Assembly: GCA_963746175.1 (NCBI GenBank)
Contig: CAVVAH010000004.1
Span: 744,001-808,000 of the forward strand
Source: CAVVAH01 sp963746175
GTDB lineage: Bacteria; Actinomycetota; Actinomycetes; JACCUZ01
Direction of reading: 5' to 3'
Length of the DNA: 64,000 nucleotides
The translations under genes were made by a program, and so were the position numbers. A model generated the notes under the pieces. It was not told where the DNA came from, did no database searches, and saw only the letters and a program-made list of their open reading frames with translations. This document shows positions 20,094 to 28,815 of this stretch, in pieces; the first letter of the stretch is position 1, and the number at the start of each line of letters is the position of its first letter.

Positions 20094-20609
20094 GTGGCGG
20101 ACGACGGCTCGTTCGACGCGTTCGTCGCCGCGCGCACGCCGGCGCTGCTGCGCTCGGCGTACCTGCTCACCGGTGACCAGCAGCTGGCCGAGGACCTCGT
20201 GCAGTCGGCGCTGGTGAAGGCCAGCCTGCGCTGGTCGCGGCTGGTGGCGAACGGCGACCCCGAGCCGTGGATCCGCACCGTGCTCTACCGCGACCACGTG
20301 TCGTGGTGGCGGCGCCGCAAGGTGCCCGAGGTGCTGGCCGCCGAGCCGCCCGAGCCCCGCAGGTCCGGGAGCACGGACTTCGTCGACGAGCTGGCGCAGG
20401 CGCAGACCGTGCGAGCCGCGCTGGTGCGGCTGCCGCCCCGGCAGCGTGCGGTGATCGTGCTGCGGCACTTCGAGGACCGCCCGGAAGGTGAGGTCGCCAT
20501 GCTGCTCGGCTGCTCGGTCGGCACCGTCCGCAGCCAGAACGCGCGCGGCCTCGCGCACCTGCGCCGGGTGGTGCCGGCGCTGCTGGCCGGCGAGGAGGCA
20601 CCGCGATGA
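20094..20609 (+). CDS. ECF-type RNA polymerase sigma factor (SigE-family, sigma-70 region 2/4)
   Basis: 171 residues. Region 2 spans AARTPALLRSAYLLTGDQQLAEDLVQSALVKA and region 4 RLPPRQRAVIVLRHFEDRPEGEVAMLLGCSVGTVRSQ, with the recognition helix near residue 140. This is the actinobacterial 'SigE family' layout, missing the long acidic linker of housekeeping factors. Start GTG 20094 has GAGGAGGG upstream. The stop overlaps the next start (ATGA), which encodes a membrane protein likely to act as its regulator. Confidence 0.9.
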   Translation: MADDGSFDAFVAARTPALLRSAYLLTGDQQLAEDLVQSALVKASLRWSRLVANGDPEPWIRTVLYRDHVSWWRRRKVPEVLAAEPPEPRRSGSTDFVDELAQAQTVRAALVRLPPRQRAVIVLRHFEDRPEGEVAMLLGCSVGTVRSQNARGLAHLRRVVPALLAGEEAPR

Positions 20610-21682
20610 CCGACGGACGGCTGCACACCGCCCTGCAGGTCGCCGCGGACGAGGTCGCACTGGTCGACCTCGGGCCGCGCGTCCGGGCCCGGGCCCGGGT
20701 CGTCCGCCGCCGGCGGCGCGCGGTGGCCGTCGCCGTCCCGGTCGTCGCCGCGCTCGTCGCAGCCGGCTTCCTGGCCGCCCCGTCGACGCGGGACGCGGCT
20801 CCCCCGGCCGGACCGGACGGCGCACCGGTCGTCGACCTCGCGGCCGCGCCCGTCGGCGGCGTCACCGCGGCGACGATGGCGATCGTGGACACCGGGTCCG
20901 GCGACACGTGGGTGGCGACGGCGGCCGGCCGGGTGGCCCGGCTGACCACCCCGGTGCGGTCGCTGCCCGGCGCCGTGCCGACCCTGTCGGCCGCGGGGTC
21001 GGTGCTGTCCTTCGGAGAGGCGGGGACGGTCACCCTGGTGGACACCGTCGACGGATCGGCCGACGTGCGGGAGACCGCCGACGCACAGGCCCACCACGTG
21101 TCGGTCTCGCCCGACGACGGAACCGTGGTGTACGCCGTGGACGACCAGGTCGACTCGATCGACCTGGTCGTGATGCGGCCGGACAGCTCCGGCTGGCTGA
21201 CCGTGCCCGTCACGACCAGCGCAGCCACCGGCGCCCTGGTGCCGACGGTGTGGAGCGATGACGGCACCGCCGTGCTGGTCCTCGAGGGCGCCGGCGCGAC
21301 CGTCGTCGACGCCGTGGACACGGCGTCACCCAGGCCACGACTCGGCATCCACATCGCCGACCACCTCGTCCTCGCGCACGGCTGGGGGGCGGCACCGGAC
21401 CTGTCGCGGTTCGTGATGAGCCACGAGGCGCCACGTGCCGGCCAGCGGCGGTGGGTGCTCCTCGCCACCGGCGACGGCCGCACCGCCGGGACGCTCACCC
21501 GCCCTGCCGACGACCGGCTGATGGGCTGGACACCGGACGACCGGCTGGTCTGGTGGCACCGGGGCGCCACCGGCTACACCGTGGTGAGCACCGACACCGC
21601 CGGGGGCGGCCCGCGCACCGAGCTGCGGGTGCGGTCCGACCAGCCGGACCTCGAGGCGACCTGGACGGAGGACGCCGGCTGA
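20606..21682 (+). CDS. Single-pass membrane protein with beta-propeller-like extracellular domain, probable sigma-factor partner
   Basis: 358 residues. A short basic cytoplasmic N-terminus (residues 1-38, with RARARVVRRRRR) is followed by one membrane segment (AVAVAVPVVAALVAAGFLAA) and a long extracellular domain with repeats resembling WD40/TolB-type blades (HHVSVSPDDGTVVYAV, VPTVWSDDGTAVLVLE). The gene overlaps the sigma factor by 4 bases. Such pairings suggest an anti-sigma or co-regulator, but no zinc-binding anti-sigma motif is visible in the short N-terminus, so the mode of action is open. Confidence 0.7.
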   Translation: MTDGRLHTALQVAADEVALVDLGPRVRARARVVRRRRRAVAVAVPVVAALVAAGFLAAPSTRDAAPPAGPDGAPVVDLAAAPVGGVTAATMAIVDTGSGDTWVATAAGRVARLTTPVRSLPGAVPTLSAAGSVLSFGEAGTVTLVDTVDGSADVRETADAQAHHVSVSPDDGTVVYAVDDQVDSIDLVVMRPDSSGWLTVPVTTSAATGALVPTVWSDDGTAVLVLEGAGATVVDAVDTASPRPRLGIHIADHLVLAHGWGAAPDLSRFVMSHEAPRAGQRRWVLLATGDGRTAGTLTRPADDRLMGWTPDDRLVWWHRGATGYTVVSTDTAGGGPRTELRVRSDQPDLEATWTEDAG

Positions 21683-21693
21683 CCCGCCACGTC

Positions 21694-22962
21694 TCAGTAC
21701 GGCAGGTAGAGCGTGAGCAGGTCGGAGGTCAGCGGCGGGAAGAGCACGTCGAACCACTCCGGGTCAGCGCCGAAGTACACGTCCGGGCGCAGCCGGGCGA
21801 GACCGCGGACGCCGAGCGGGCCGAGCAGCAGCGCGGCCAGCTGGTCGGGGGCGCAGCCCATCCCGCCCGCAGCGCCCGGCGACTGCATCGGCCCGCCGAC
21901 CTGGACCGGGCCGAACCCGTCGTCGAGCAGCGGCAGCCGGTAGTGCGCGCCGAACGTCGACACCAGCAGGTCGCGGCCGGCGCGGTCGAGGCCGGCGGCG
22001 ACGTGCCGCTGCCACAGGGTCGGCCGCAGCGCGTCGAGGACGGCCGCGGGCTCGGGGAGCCGCACGTAGTACTGCTCGGCCGAGTCGTCGACCTCGCTGT
22101 ACCAGGGCGCGCACACGTCGTCGACGTGGCCGCGGCGGCGCTGCACGGCCAGCCCGTCCGAGCCCGCGGTGGCCGCGAGGCCGGCGACGAGGTCAGCGGC
22201 GGCGGCCGGGTCGGCGGCCGCGGCCTCGGCCAGCAGCACGTGCTCGCCCGGACCGGTGGCCCGCCCGGTGGCGACCACCTCGCCGTCGCGTTCGACGACC
22301 CAGAGCGTGGTGCCGTGACGCGCGAGCAGCCACCGCCAGCGCGGTGTCGAGTGCGGTACGGCGACGTCGGCGCGCGCCTGCACGCCGTCCTGCAGCCGGA
22401 TGATCGCGGTCAGGTCGGCGTCGGTGGCCGCCCGCAGGGCGCCGGTGCCCGGCGCGACCGGGACGCCCGTCAGCGTCGGCGCCGGCGGGATGCCGATCGC
22501 GTACTCGTAGCCGAACAGCCGGTAGAAGTACGGGATCCCGATCATCACGCCGAGCAGGTGACCGCGCTCGGCCGACCGGCGGTGCGCCCAGCCCATCAGC
22601 GCGCGGACCAGCCCCCGGCCCTCGTACGCCGGGTCGGTGGCCACCAGGTCGACCTGCCCGGCAGGGAGGATGACGGCGCCGGCCCCATGGCCGACGCGGA
22701 CCTGCTCGTCGAGCAGCAGGGCGGTGGAGACCACCCGGTCGCCGTCGACGACGACGGCGCAGGCACCGTGGCCGGCGTCCGGGTCCTGCACCACCAGCCG
22801 GTGGTCGAGCGCGTCGTCCGCGTCACCGCGGGCGGCGAGCAGCGCACCGACCTGCTCGTCGTCGGCCGGCGTGCTCGGCCGCAGCAGCAGGCCGCCGGGC
22901 AGTGCCACCGGCTCGGTCGACGGCACCGACGGCAACGACGGCTGCGGCGGCTCGGCGCTCAT
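21694..22962 (-). CDS. GNAT-family N-acetyltransferase, Eis-like three-domain type
   Basis: 422 residues. The N-terminal GNAT domain has the acetyl-CoA motif region QVDLVATDPAYEGRGLVRALMGW, a second degenerate GNAT domain follows, and the C-terminal SCP2-like domain ends YLPY with a free terminal carboxylate, as in Eis enzymes where that carboxylate is catalytic. It could acetylate amines; the substrate is not evident. ATG 22962 has GGGAGG upstream. Its 3' end is 12 bases from the convergent sigma-partner gene. Confidence 0.8.
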   Translation of the reverse strand: MSAEPPQPSLPSVPSTEPVALPGGLLLRPSTPADDEQVGALLAARGDADDALDHRLVVQDPDAGHGACAVVVDGDRVVSTALLLDEQVRVGHGAGAVILPAGQVDLVATDPAYEGRGLVRALMGWAHRRSAERGHLLGVMIGIPYFYRLFGYEYAIGIPPAPTLTGVPVAPGTGALRAATDADLTAIIRLQDGVQARADVAVPHSTPRWRWLLARHGTTLWVVERDGEVVATGRATGPGEHVLLAEAAAADPAAAADLVAGLAATAGSDGLAVQRRRGHVDDVCAPWYSEVDDSAEQYYVRLPEPAAVLDALRPTLWQRHVAAGLDRAGRDLLVSTFGAHYRLPLLDDGFGPVQVGGPMQSPGAAGGMGCAPDQLAALLLGPLGVRGLARLRPDVYFGADPEWFDVLFPPLTSDLLTLYLPY

Positions 22963-23007
22963 CGCCCGAGCCTCCCGCGCGCCGCGCCCGCCGTCGACAC
23001 GATTCCC

Positions 23008-23057
23008 GACTTGTCAGCCGGAGGTCGCCGTATACGGCGACCAGGGGCTGACAAGTC
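23008..23057. repeat. 50-bp nested palindrome (GACTTGTCAGCC arms around a GTATAC dyad)
   Basis: Outer arms GACTTGTCAGCC (23008-23019) and its exact complement (23046-23057) enclose a second perfect 20-bp dyad (23023-23042) centred on GTATAC. It lies between the GNAT gene start and the stop of the decayed MaoC fragment, both on the minus strand. The nested layout resembles the other intergenic palindromes of this window, and CTTGTC and GTATAC also occur in the elements at 32621 and 62999. Confidence 0.85.
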
Positions 23058-23223
23058 AGAAGGGGGGGACGGTGTAGCAGACGGCGGTGCCGTCGAGGGC
23101 CACCACGCCGTCGCCACGGACGACGCGGGTGGCGGGCGTCGTGACCGGCTTGTCGTCGCGGACCGTCAGCACCTCGACCTCGCCGGTGATCTCGTCGCCG
23201 GGACGTACCGGTGAAGTGAAGCG
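23056..23223 (-). pseudogene. MaoC-like hydratase, C-terminal remnant
   Basis: In a frame different from the upstream monooxygenase the sequence reads SRFTSPVRPGDEITGEVEVL, then TRVVRGDGVVALDGTAVCYT, ending at TGA 23058-23056. This is the C-terminal half of a hot-dog-fold MaoC dehydratase (PV-PGD-x3-GEVEV, then DG-AVCY). The N-terminal half with the catalytic Asp/His is absent. It abuts the monooxygenase tail directly, as expected from a deletion joining two genes. Confidence 0.6.
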
Positions 23224-24418
23224 GGACCGGCCAGCCGGCCAGCTCGTGGGCCTCGGTGTCCATCGCCCGGCCGAGCTGCTTCTGCAGCTCGACGAGCTCC
23301 GGCACCGAGGGGTACGCCGACATGGCGCGGGTGATGTCGAAGACCTCGAGCAGCGCGCGGTCCCGCCGGGCCTGGTAGCCCGCGAGCGCGGACCGTTCGC
23401 CGGCGTCCCCGCGGAGGACGTCGTCGAGGGCGACGGCGAGCAGCTCGGCGTCGCGGTAGGCGTCGCTCATGCCGTGGCCGGTGATCGCGTCGCGGTGGTA
23501 GCCCGCGTCGCCGACCAGCGCCCAGTCCGGCCCGTACGCCTGGCGCACGTGGTTGGGCATCCGCAGCATGCCGGTCACGGGCGAGACCCTGCGGCCGGGC
23601 GCAGCCGGTCGGCCAGCTGCGGGGGGCCGTGCGCGAGCTGCGCGGCGAACGCCTCGTCCCGGTAGCCGGCACGCCGCCGCGCCTCCCGCGCGTCAGCGGT
23701 CGGCGTCGCGACCCGGATGCATGCCTGGTCGTCATGCGTCGGGAACACCCCGACCAACGACCGGTCGGCGACGACCAGCTCGATGCCGTGCCACGGCAGG
23801 TCGGCGTAGTACGCGTACTGCACCGCGCCGCCGTCCGGCCGGCGCTCGACGTACGGCGCCGCCACCGACTCGGCGACGCGCGACGTGAGGCCGTCGGCGC
23901 CGACCACGAACCGCGCCGCGACCGACACGACGTCGCCGGCCCGGTCGGCCCCGTGCACCCCGACGACCCGCCCGGACGCGTCCCGCCGTACGTCGGTGAC
24001 CCGGACGCCGCATCTCAGCTCGGCACCGGCGGCGACGGCAGCCTCGACGAGCAGCGTGTCGACCACGTGCCGCCGCGGCACGACGAGCAGGTCGACGCCG
24101 GCCGAGTCCTTGACGGTGCGGTGCCTTGACGGTGCGGTGCACGGTCTCGCCGTCGGCGGTGAAGCTCACGTCTCGGATCGCCGGGGCACCACTGGCGAGC
24201 ACGTCGGGCAGCGGGCCCCGGCGGTCCAGCTGGACGACGCCGGGCCGGGCCAGCTGGTCGGTCGAGATGGTGTCGGACGGGAGGTACGCGGCGTCGAGCA
24301 GCAGCACGTCGTGGCCCAGCCGGGCCAGCAGCAGCGCGGTCGCGGCGCCGGCGGCGCGGGCGCCGACGACGGCGACGTCGTAGCGGTGCCGGCCGGCGGT
24401 GGTCGGTGTCGTTCGCAT
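23190..24418 (-). pseudogene. FAD-dependent monooxygenase/reductase, disrupted by a 16-bp tandem duplication and a second frameshift
   Basis: From ATG 24418 the gene begins with an FAD motif (DVAVVGARAAGAATALLLARLG). At 24108-24139 a 16-bp unit is perfectly duplicated, shifting the frame; dropping one copy restores KDSAGVDLLVVPRRHVVDTLLVEAA. The middle part is intact (FVVGADGLTSRVAESVAAPY) until about 23590, where a one-base loss breaks it again; the next frame resumes VTGMLRMPNHVRQAYGP and ALVGDAGYHRDAITGHGMSDA, the second FAD motif. The tail then runs into a MaoC fragment. The family is the FAD-binding PHBH-like/geranylgeranyl-reductase-like group. Not functional as written. Confidence 0.85.
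24108..24139. repeat. Perfect 16-bp tandem duplication inside the monooxygenase gene
   Basis: The unit CCTTGACGGTGCGGTG occurs at 24108-24123 and again, without change, at 24124-24139. Sixteen is not a multiple of three, so it shifts the reading frame. Perfect identity means it is recent. Confidence 0.95.
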
Positions 24419-24491
24419 GTCCCGACGGTAGGAACGGTGACCCGGGGCGTCGTCCGGGAGATCTCCCAAGTTTCGCGACTCTCAGGTCCCA

Positions 24492-24547
24492 CCGTGATCA
24501 TGAATGCCTTCCCACGCACTTGCGTACAGAAACCTTCATGATCACGG
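24492..24547. repeat. Palindromic element with 13-bp arms (CCGTGATCATGAA)
   Basis: Arms 24492-24504 and 24535-24547 are exactly complementary with a 30-base loop. It lies between the divergent monooxygenase and FtsX genes, just upstream of the TAGATT -10 box at 24570. Being between two 5' ends, it cannot be a terminator for either gene; a regulatory or mobile palindrome is more likely. Confidence 0.8.
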
Positions 24548-24569
24548 GGATCTTGGGGTGGGGGCGTCC

Positions 24570-24575
24570 TAGATT
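24570..24575 (+). promoter_or_regulatory. -10 box TAGATT of leaderless FtsX-permease gene
   Basis: TAGATT ends seven bases before GTG 24583. This supports GTG 24583 as the start rather than ATG 24538, which lies inside the palindrome arm. Confidence 0.5.
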
Positions 24576-24582
24576 GACGCGG

Positions 24583-27309
24583 GTGACGCGTCGGGGACGG
24601 CAGCCGCTGCGCCGCGCCGCGCCCACCCGGCTGACCGCCCACCCCGGCTGGCTGGCGCTCGTCGTCGCCAGCATGGCGCTGCTCACCGCCTCGCTGGTGG
24701 CCCCGACGCTGTTCGCCCGCGCCGCCGACAGCGCCGCCCTGGATACCGGTCTGGCCGCCGTGGCCGACGACGCCTTCACCACCACGACGGCCGATACCCG
24801 GGCGACCTGGGACAGCGTGCTCGACGAGAGCTCCTACGTCGTCGTACGCCACAGGCTGGCCGGTCTGCCGTCGTACGCGCCGCCGGTGGTCAACGCGGTC
24901 GGCGGCGGCACCAGCGCGCGCGGGATCAACCCGGTCGTCCTGCGCGGTGGGAGCGTGGAGACGGCGGCGCTGTACTACCGGGACGGCGCGGTCGCCGCCC
25001 TCGGCGGGACACCGAGCGCCCGCGGGGTCTGGCTGCCCGACGAGGTCGCCGCCGCGCTCGACGTCCGCGCCGGCGACTTCGTGTCGGTCGGTCTGCTGCG
25101 CTCCTTCGGCGCCAGCATCACGGCGCCGACCCTGGTGGCCGGCACCTTCACCCGCGCCCGCCTGTCCGCGCTGCCCCAGCAGCTGGCCGACGAGCCGGGG
25201 CTCTCGCCGCGCGACCTGCCCTACGACCCCGACAACCCGGGTGCCGGGCGACCGATCATGATCGCCGACCGGGACACGTTCCAGCGGCTCTCGATCGCCC
25301 TGGGCTACCCGCCGCTGTTCACCGCCGACCTCCGGCTCGACGACGACGTCACCCCCGACGAGGCGCGGGTCGCGTCGGCGGCCGTGCAGCGAGTGGCGAC
25401 CGATGCCTTCGACGACCGCACCACGCTCGCCCAGGCGTCGTACCGGGCGAAGCCGGCACCGACCCGGGTCTCGGTGACCTCCGGCCTGCCCGACATCGTC
25501 GCGGAGGCCGACAGCACGGCCACGGCGGCGCGCGACCAGGCGGCGCCGTTCGCCCAGGCCGGCATCGTGCTGTCCGTGGTGGTGATGTGCGCCGCGACGG
25601 TGCTGCTGGGCCGCAGCCGACGGCGCGAGCAGGACCTCCTGTCCGGACTCGGTGTCCGACCGCACGAGGTGGCCGCCCTGACCGCGGCCGAGCTGCTCGT
25701 GCCGGCCGTCGCCGGGGCGCTCGTCGGGGCAGCGGCCGCTTGGACGGTGGTCACCACGCTGGGCCCGCCGGGCGAGCTCCCCGGCGCGCTGCCCGGTGCC
25801 GCGGCTCGGGCCGCCGTCGGTGCGGTGCTCGCCGTCGCGCTCGGTGCTGCCTGCGCCGGGGTCGCGGCGTGGTACGCCGACCGGCGGGCGACGTCGTCCC
25901 GGCTCGGCGTGTCCCGACGGCGGGTCCCGTGGGAGGCGGTCCTGCTCGCGGCGACCGTCGTGTCCGGGGCGGCTGTGGTCACCACCGACGTCGCGCGCCG
26001 GCCGGCCAGCCCGCTCGCGGTGGTGTTCCCGCTGCTGCTGGCCGGGTCGGTGTCACTGCTCGTCCTGCGCGGCCTCGACCTGGCCGGCGCGCGCCGCTGG
26101 GCGCCGGGCCGGGTCGGCTCGCCGCGCTGGCTGGCGGGCCAACGGTCGCGATCGACGGCTACCGAGACCGCGGCGGTCACCCTCGCGCTGGCCGTCGGGC
26201 TCGCCATCCTCGGCTACTCGCTGGCGGTCCACCGCGGGGTCACCCTCGGCGTCGAGGACAAGGTGTCTGCCATGGTCGGCGCACAGACCGCGGTCGACGT
26301 CGGTGACGACCTGAGCCGCGACCGTCCCCGGCGCCCGCCGGACAACCCGGTCGCCGGCAGCGCCGTCGTCTACCGCGGCCAGGGCACGCTGCCGCCGCTG
26401 TTCGGCACCCAGCCCGTGCTCGCCATCGACACCCGGACCTTCGCCGCCGCCGCCGACTGGGGCGGGACCTCGACGATGGCCCGAGGTCGCGAGCTGCTCG
26501 GTCGGCTGCGGGAGCCGGGGTACGTCGTGCCGGTGCTGCTGTCGGGCGACACCACGGAGAAGGTCGGGGACCAGGGCATCCTGGACTTCTACGAGGAGTG
26601 GTCCCTGCCCTACAAGGTGGTCGGGGTGCTGCCCGCGTTCCCCGGCTCGGAGACCGACCCCGGCGACGTCGCCGTGGTCGTCGAGGCGCGTCGGCTGTGG
26701 CCCTTCATGCCCCCGCCCCTCGATCCGCGGCTGCTCCCCAAGTCAGACATCGGGCTGGCCGGCCGGTTCAGCACCTGGCTGTGGTCGTCACGGTCGGCCG
26801 CGTCGGTCTCCGCCGACCTGACGCGCGCCGGCATCACGCCGACGCACTCCCTGCTGCGCAGCTCGGCGACGACCGACAGCCAGCTGCTGGCCGCAGGCTG
26901 GTCGTCGGGCTACGTCGTGGCCCTCGGCGGTTGCGCGCTTCTGCTGGTGGGTGCCGCTGCCCTGGTCCTCGCCGCCCGGCTGGCCGACCGCGACGCGGTG
27001 AGCGACGTCCTGCTGCGGCGGATGTCGTACGGCGCCGGCGACCTCGCCGCGGCCCGCACCTGGGAGGTCGCGCTGGCGATCGCGGCCGCCCTGGCCGCTG
27101 CCGTGGTGTCGCTGGCCGCCATGGTCCTGGCGCCCTCGACGGTCGAGCCGGCGGTGCACGTCGCCCCGCTCACGCGGCCGCTGACCGGCTGGCCCGACGC
27201 CGTCGTCCTGACCGTCGCGTGCCTGGTGCTCGTGGCTGCGGCGGGTGCCGTCGCCCGGCGCCGGGCCGGCGACCGGGTCGCCGCGGAGGTGCTCCGTGGC
27301 AACGGCTGA
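24583..27309 (+). CDS. FtsX-like ABC transporter permease
   Basis: About 908 residues. One membrane helix near the N-terminus (PGWLALVVASMALLTASLVAP), a large extracytoplasmic domain, a first three-helix FtsX block around residues 325-430, further helices, a second extracytoplasmic domain (about 560-760) and a C-terminal FtsX block (VVALGGCALLLVGAAALVLAARL onward). This is the MacB/LolC-type double layout used for mechanical export or lipoprotein and peptide handling. The stop is followed within the same operon by two ATPase genes. Substrate unknown. Confidence 0.8.
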   Translation: MTRRGRQPLRRAAPTRLTAHPGWLALVVASMALLTASLVAPTLFARAADSAALDTGLAAVADDAFTTTTADTRATWDSVLDESSYVVVRHRLAGLPSYAPPVVNAVGGGTSARGINPVVLRGGSVETAALYYRDGAVAALGGTPSARGVWLPDEVAAALDVRAGDFVSVGLLRSFGASITAPTLVAGTFTRARLSALPQQLADEPGLSPRDLPYDPDNPGAGRPIMIADRDTFQRLSIALGYPPLFTADLRLDDDVTPDEARVASAAVQRVATDAFDDRTTLAQASYRAKPAPTRVSVTSGLPDIVAEADSTATAARDQAAPFAQAGIVLSVVVMCAATVLLGRSRRREQDLLSGLGVRPHEVAALTAAELLVPAVAGALVGAAAAWTVVTTLGPPGELPGALPGAAARAAVGAVLAVALGAACAGVAAWYADRRATSSRLGVSRRRVPWEAVLLAATVVSGAAVVTTDVARRPASPLAVVFPLLLAGSVSLLVLRGLDLAGARRWAPGRVGSPRWLAGQRSRSTATETAAVTLALAVGLAILGYSLAVHRGVTLGVEDKVSAMVGAQTAVDVGDDLSRDRPRRPPDNPVAGSAVVYRGQGTLPPLFGTQPVLAIDTRTFAAAADWGGTSTMARGRELLGRLREPGYVVPVLLSGDTTEKVGDQGILDFYEEWSLPYKVVGVLPAFPGSETDPGDVAVVVEARRLWPFMPPPLDPRLLPKSDIGLAGRFSTWLWSSRSAASVSADLTRAGITPTHSLLRSSATTDSQLLAAGWSSGYVVALGGCALLLVGAAALVLAARLADRDAVSDVLLRRMSYGAGDLAAARTWEVALAIAAALAAAVVSLAAMVLAPSTVEPAVHVAPLTRPLTGWPDAVVLTVACLVLVAAAGAVARRRAGDRVAAEVLRGNG

Positions 27310-28144
27310 GATCGCGGGGGTCGGCGCGGCCGCGGCCGTCACCTGCTCCGGTCTGGTGAAGGTCTACCGGTCCGCCACCGGCGAGACGCACGCCCTGCGC
27401 GGCCTCGACCTGCTGCTGCACCCCGGCGTACTCACGGTGGTGGCCGGCCCGTCCGGCAGCGGGAAGAGCAGCCTGCTGCACCTGGTGTCCGCCCGCGACC
27501 GGCCCAGCGCCGGCGACCTCGACGTGCTCGGCACCGACCTCGCGACCGCCAGGACCGGAGAGCTGCGCGCACTGCGACGGCAGCGGATCGGCTTCGTCGC
27601 CCAACGTTCGTCCGGTGGGCTGTTCCCGCACCTCACGGCCACCGAGCAGCTGCGCCAGGTGGCCGCGCTGCGCGGCGCGTCACCCGACGACGTCGGGCCC
27701 GCGCTGGCTGCCGTCGACCTCGGGCACCGCGCCGAGCACCGGCCCTCGACGAGCTCCGGCGGCGAGCAGCAGCGGCTCGCGGTCGCGCTGGCGTTGGTCG
27801 GGTCGCCCGCGCTCGTGGTGGCCGACGAGCCGACTGCCGAGCTGGACCACGCCAACGCCGACCTCGTCATGACCGCGCTCGCCCGGGCCGCGCACGCCGG
27901 CAGCGCGGTGGTGGTCTCCAGCCATGACGAGCGGGTGATCAGCCGCGCCGACCGGGTGCTGCGGCTGCGGCACGGCGTGCTGTCCTCCGAGCGCCACGGT
28001 GGCGGCGACACCGTGGCCGTCATCGACTCGACCGGGCGGCTGCAGCTGCCCCCGGACGCGCTCGAGCTCTTCCCCGGCGGCCGCGCCGAGGTGCACCTCG
28101 GCGACGGCGCGGTCACCCTGCGGCCGCCGACGGACCCGTCGTGA
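27296..28144 (+). CDS. ABC transporter ATP-binding protein (MacB/LolD type) with C-terminal extension
   Basis: 282 residues. Walker A GPSGSGKSS, Q-loop region VAQRSSGGLFPHLT, signature SSGGEQQR, Walker B ALVVADEPTAELD, and a H-loop SHDERV. After the domain, about 45 residues (VIDSTGRLQLPPDALELFPGG) form an extension unusual for LolD-like ATPases. GTG 27296 is preceded by GGAGGT and overlaps the permease gene by 14 bases. It probably powers the permease together with the next ATPase. Confidence 0.85.
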   Translation: MATAEIAGVGAAAAVTCSGLVKVYRSATGETHALRGLDLLLHPGVLTVVAGPSGSGKSSLLHLVSARDRPSAGDLDVLGTDLATARTGELRALRRQRIGFVAQRSSGGLFPHLTATEQLRQVAALRGASPDDVGPALAAVDLGHRAEHRPSTSSGGEQQRLAVALALVGSPALVVADEPTAELDHANADLVMTALARAAHAGSAVVVSSHDERVISRADRVLRLRHGVLSSERHGGGDTVAVIDSTGRLQLPPDALELFPGGRAEVHLGDGAVTLRPPTDPS

Positions 28145-28794
28145 CCGCCCTCGCCGTGACCGCCGTCAGCCACGCGTACGGCGACGGCGCCGAGCGCGTC
28201 CTGGTGCTCGACGACGTCACGCTGCACGTGGGTGCCGGCGAGGTGGTGTGCGTCGCGGGACCGTCCGGGTCGGGGAAGTCGTCGCTGTGCCACCTGGCCG
28301 CCGGCTTCGAGCTGCCCGACGCCGGTGCGGTGACCGTGGACGGCGTACCGCCGTCGACGCTCGACGACTGGGCGGTGGTCGCGGCCCTCCCGCAGCAGCA
28401 CGGCCTGCTCGGCGAGCTCACGGTGCGGCAGAACGTCGCCCTGCCCGCCGTCCGCGCCGGCGTCACGACCGTGGGCACCGACGACCTCGACACGCACCTC
28501 GACAAGCTGCTCGCCGCCCTCGACCTCGACGAGCTGGCCCACCGCGTCGCTGCCGACACGTCGCTCGGCGAGCAGCAGCGCACCGCGCTGGCCCGGGTGC
28601 TGGTGCTCTCGCCCCGGCTGGCGGTGCTCGACGAGCCGACCGGGCACCAGGACGACGACCACGTCGAGCAGGTGCTGGCCGCCGTGCGCCGGGCGGCGGC
28701 AGCCGGCACCGGCGTCCTCGTCGCCAGCCACGACGAGCGGGTCCTCGACGCGGCCGACCGCGTCGTCCGCCTCGACCGCGGCCGCGTCGTCTGA
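28141..28794 (+). CDS. ABC transporter ATP-binding protein, degenerate signature motif
   Basis: 217 residues. Walker A GPSGSGKSSLCH and Walker B LAVLDEPTGHQDDD are normal, but the ABC signature reads SLGEQQR instead of LSGGQQR. With the preceding ATPase this suggests an asymmetric heterodimer in which one composite ATP site is weakened. GTG 28141 overlaps the previous stop (GTGA). Confidence 0.82.
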   Translation: MTALAVTAVSHAYGDGAERVLVLDDVTLHVGAGEVVCVAGPSGSGKSSLCHLAAGFELPDAGAVTVDGVPPSTLDDWAVVAALPQQHGLLGELTVRQNVALPAVRAGVTTVGTDDLDTHLDKLLAALDLDELAHRVAADTSLGEQQRTALARVLVLSPRLAVLDEPTGHQDDDHVEQVLAAVRRAAAAGTGVLVASHDERVLDAADRVVRLDRGRVV

Positions 28795-28815
28795 CGACTT
28801 GTCGTGAAGGGGCTG

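Noticed and set aside
24538..24582. ATG 24538 as the FtsX-gene start
   Set aside because: It lies inside a palindrome arm, has no ribosome site and adds residues without family similarity; GTG 24583 follows a -10 box at leaderless spacing.
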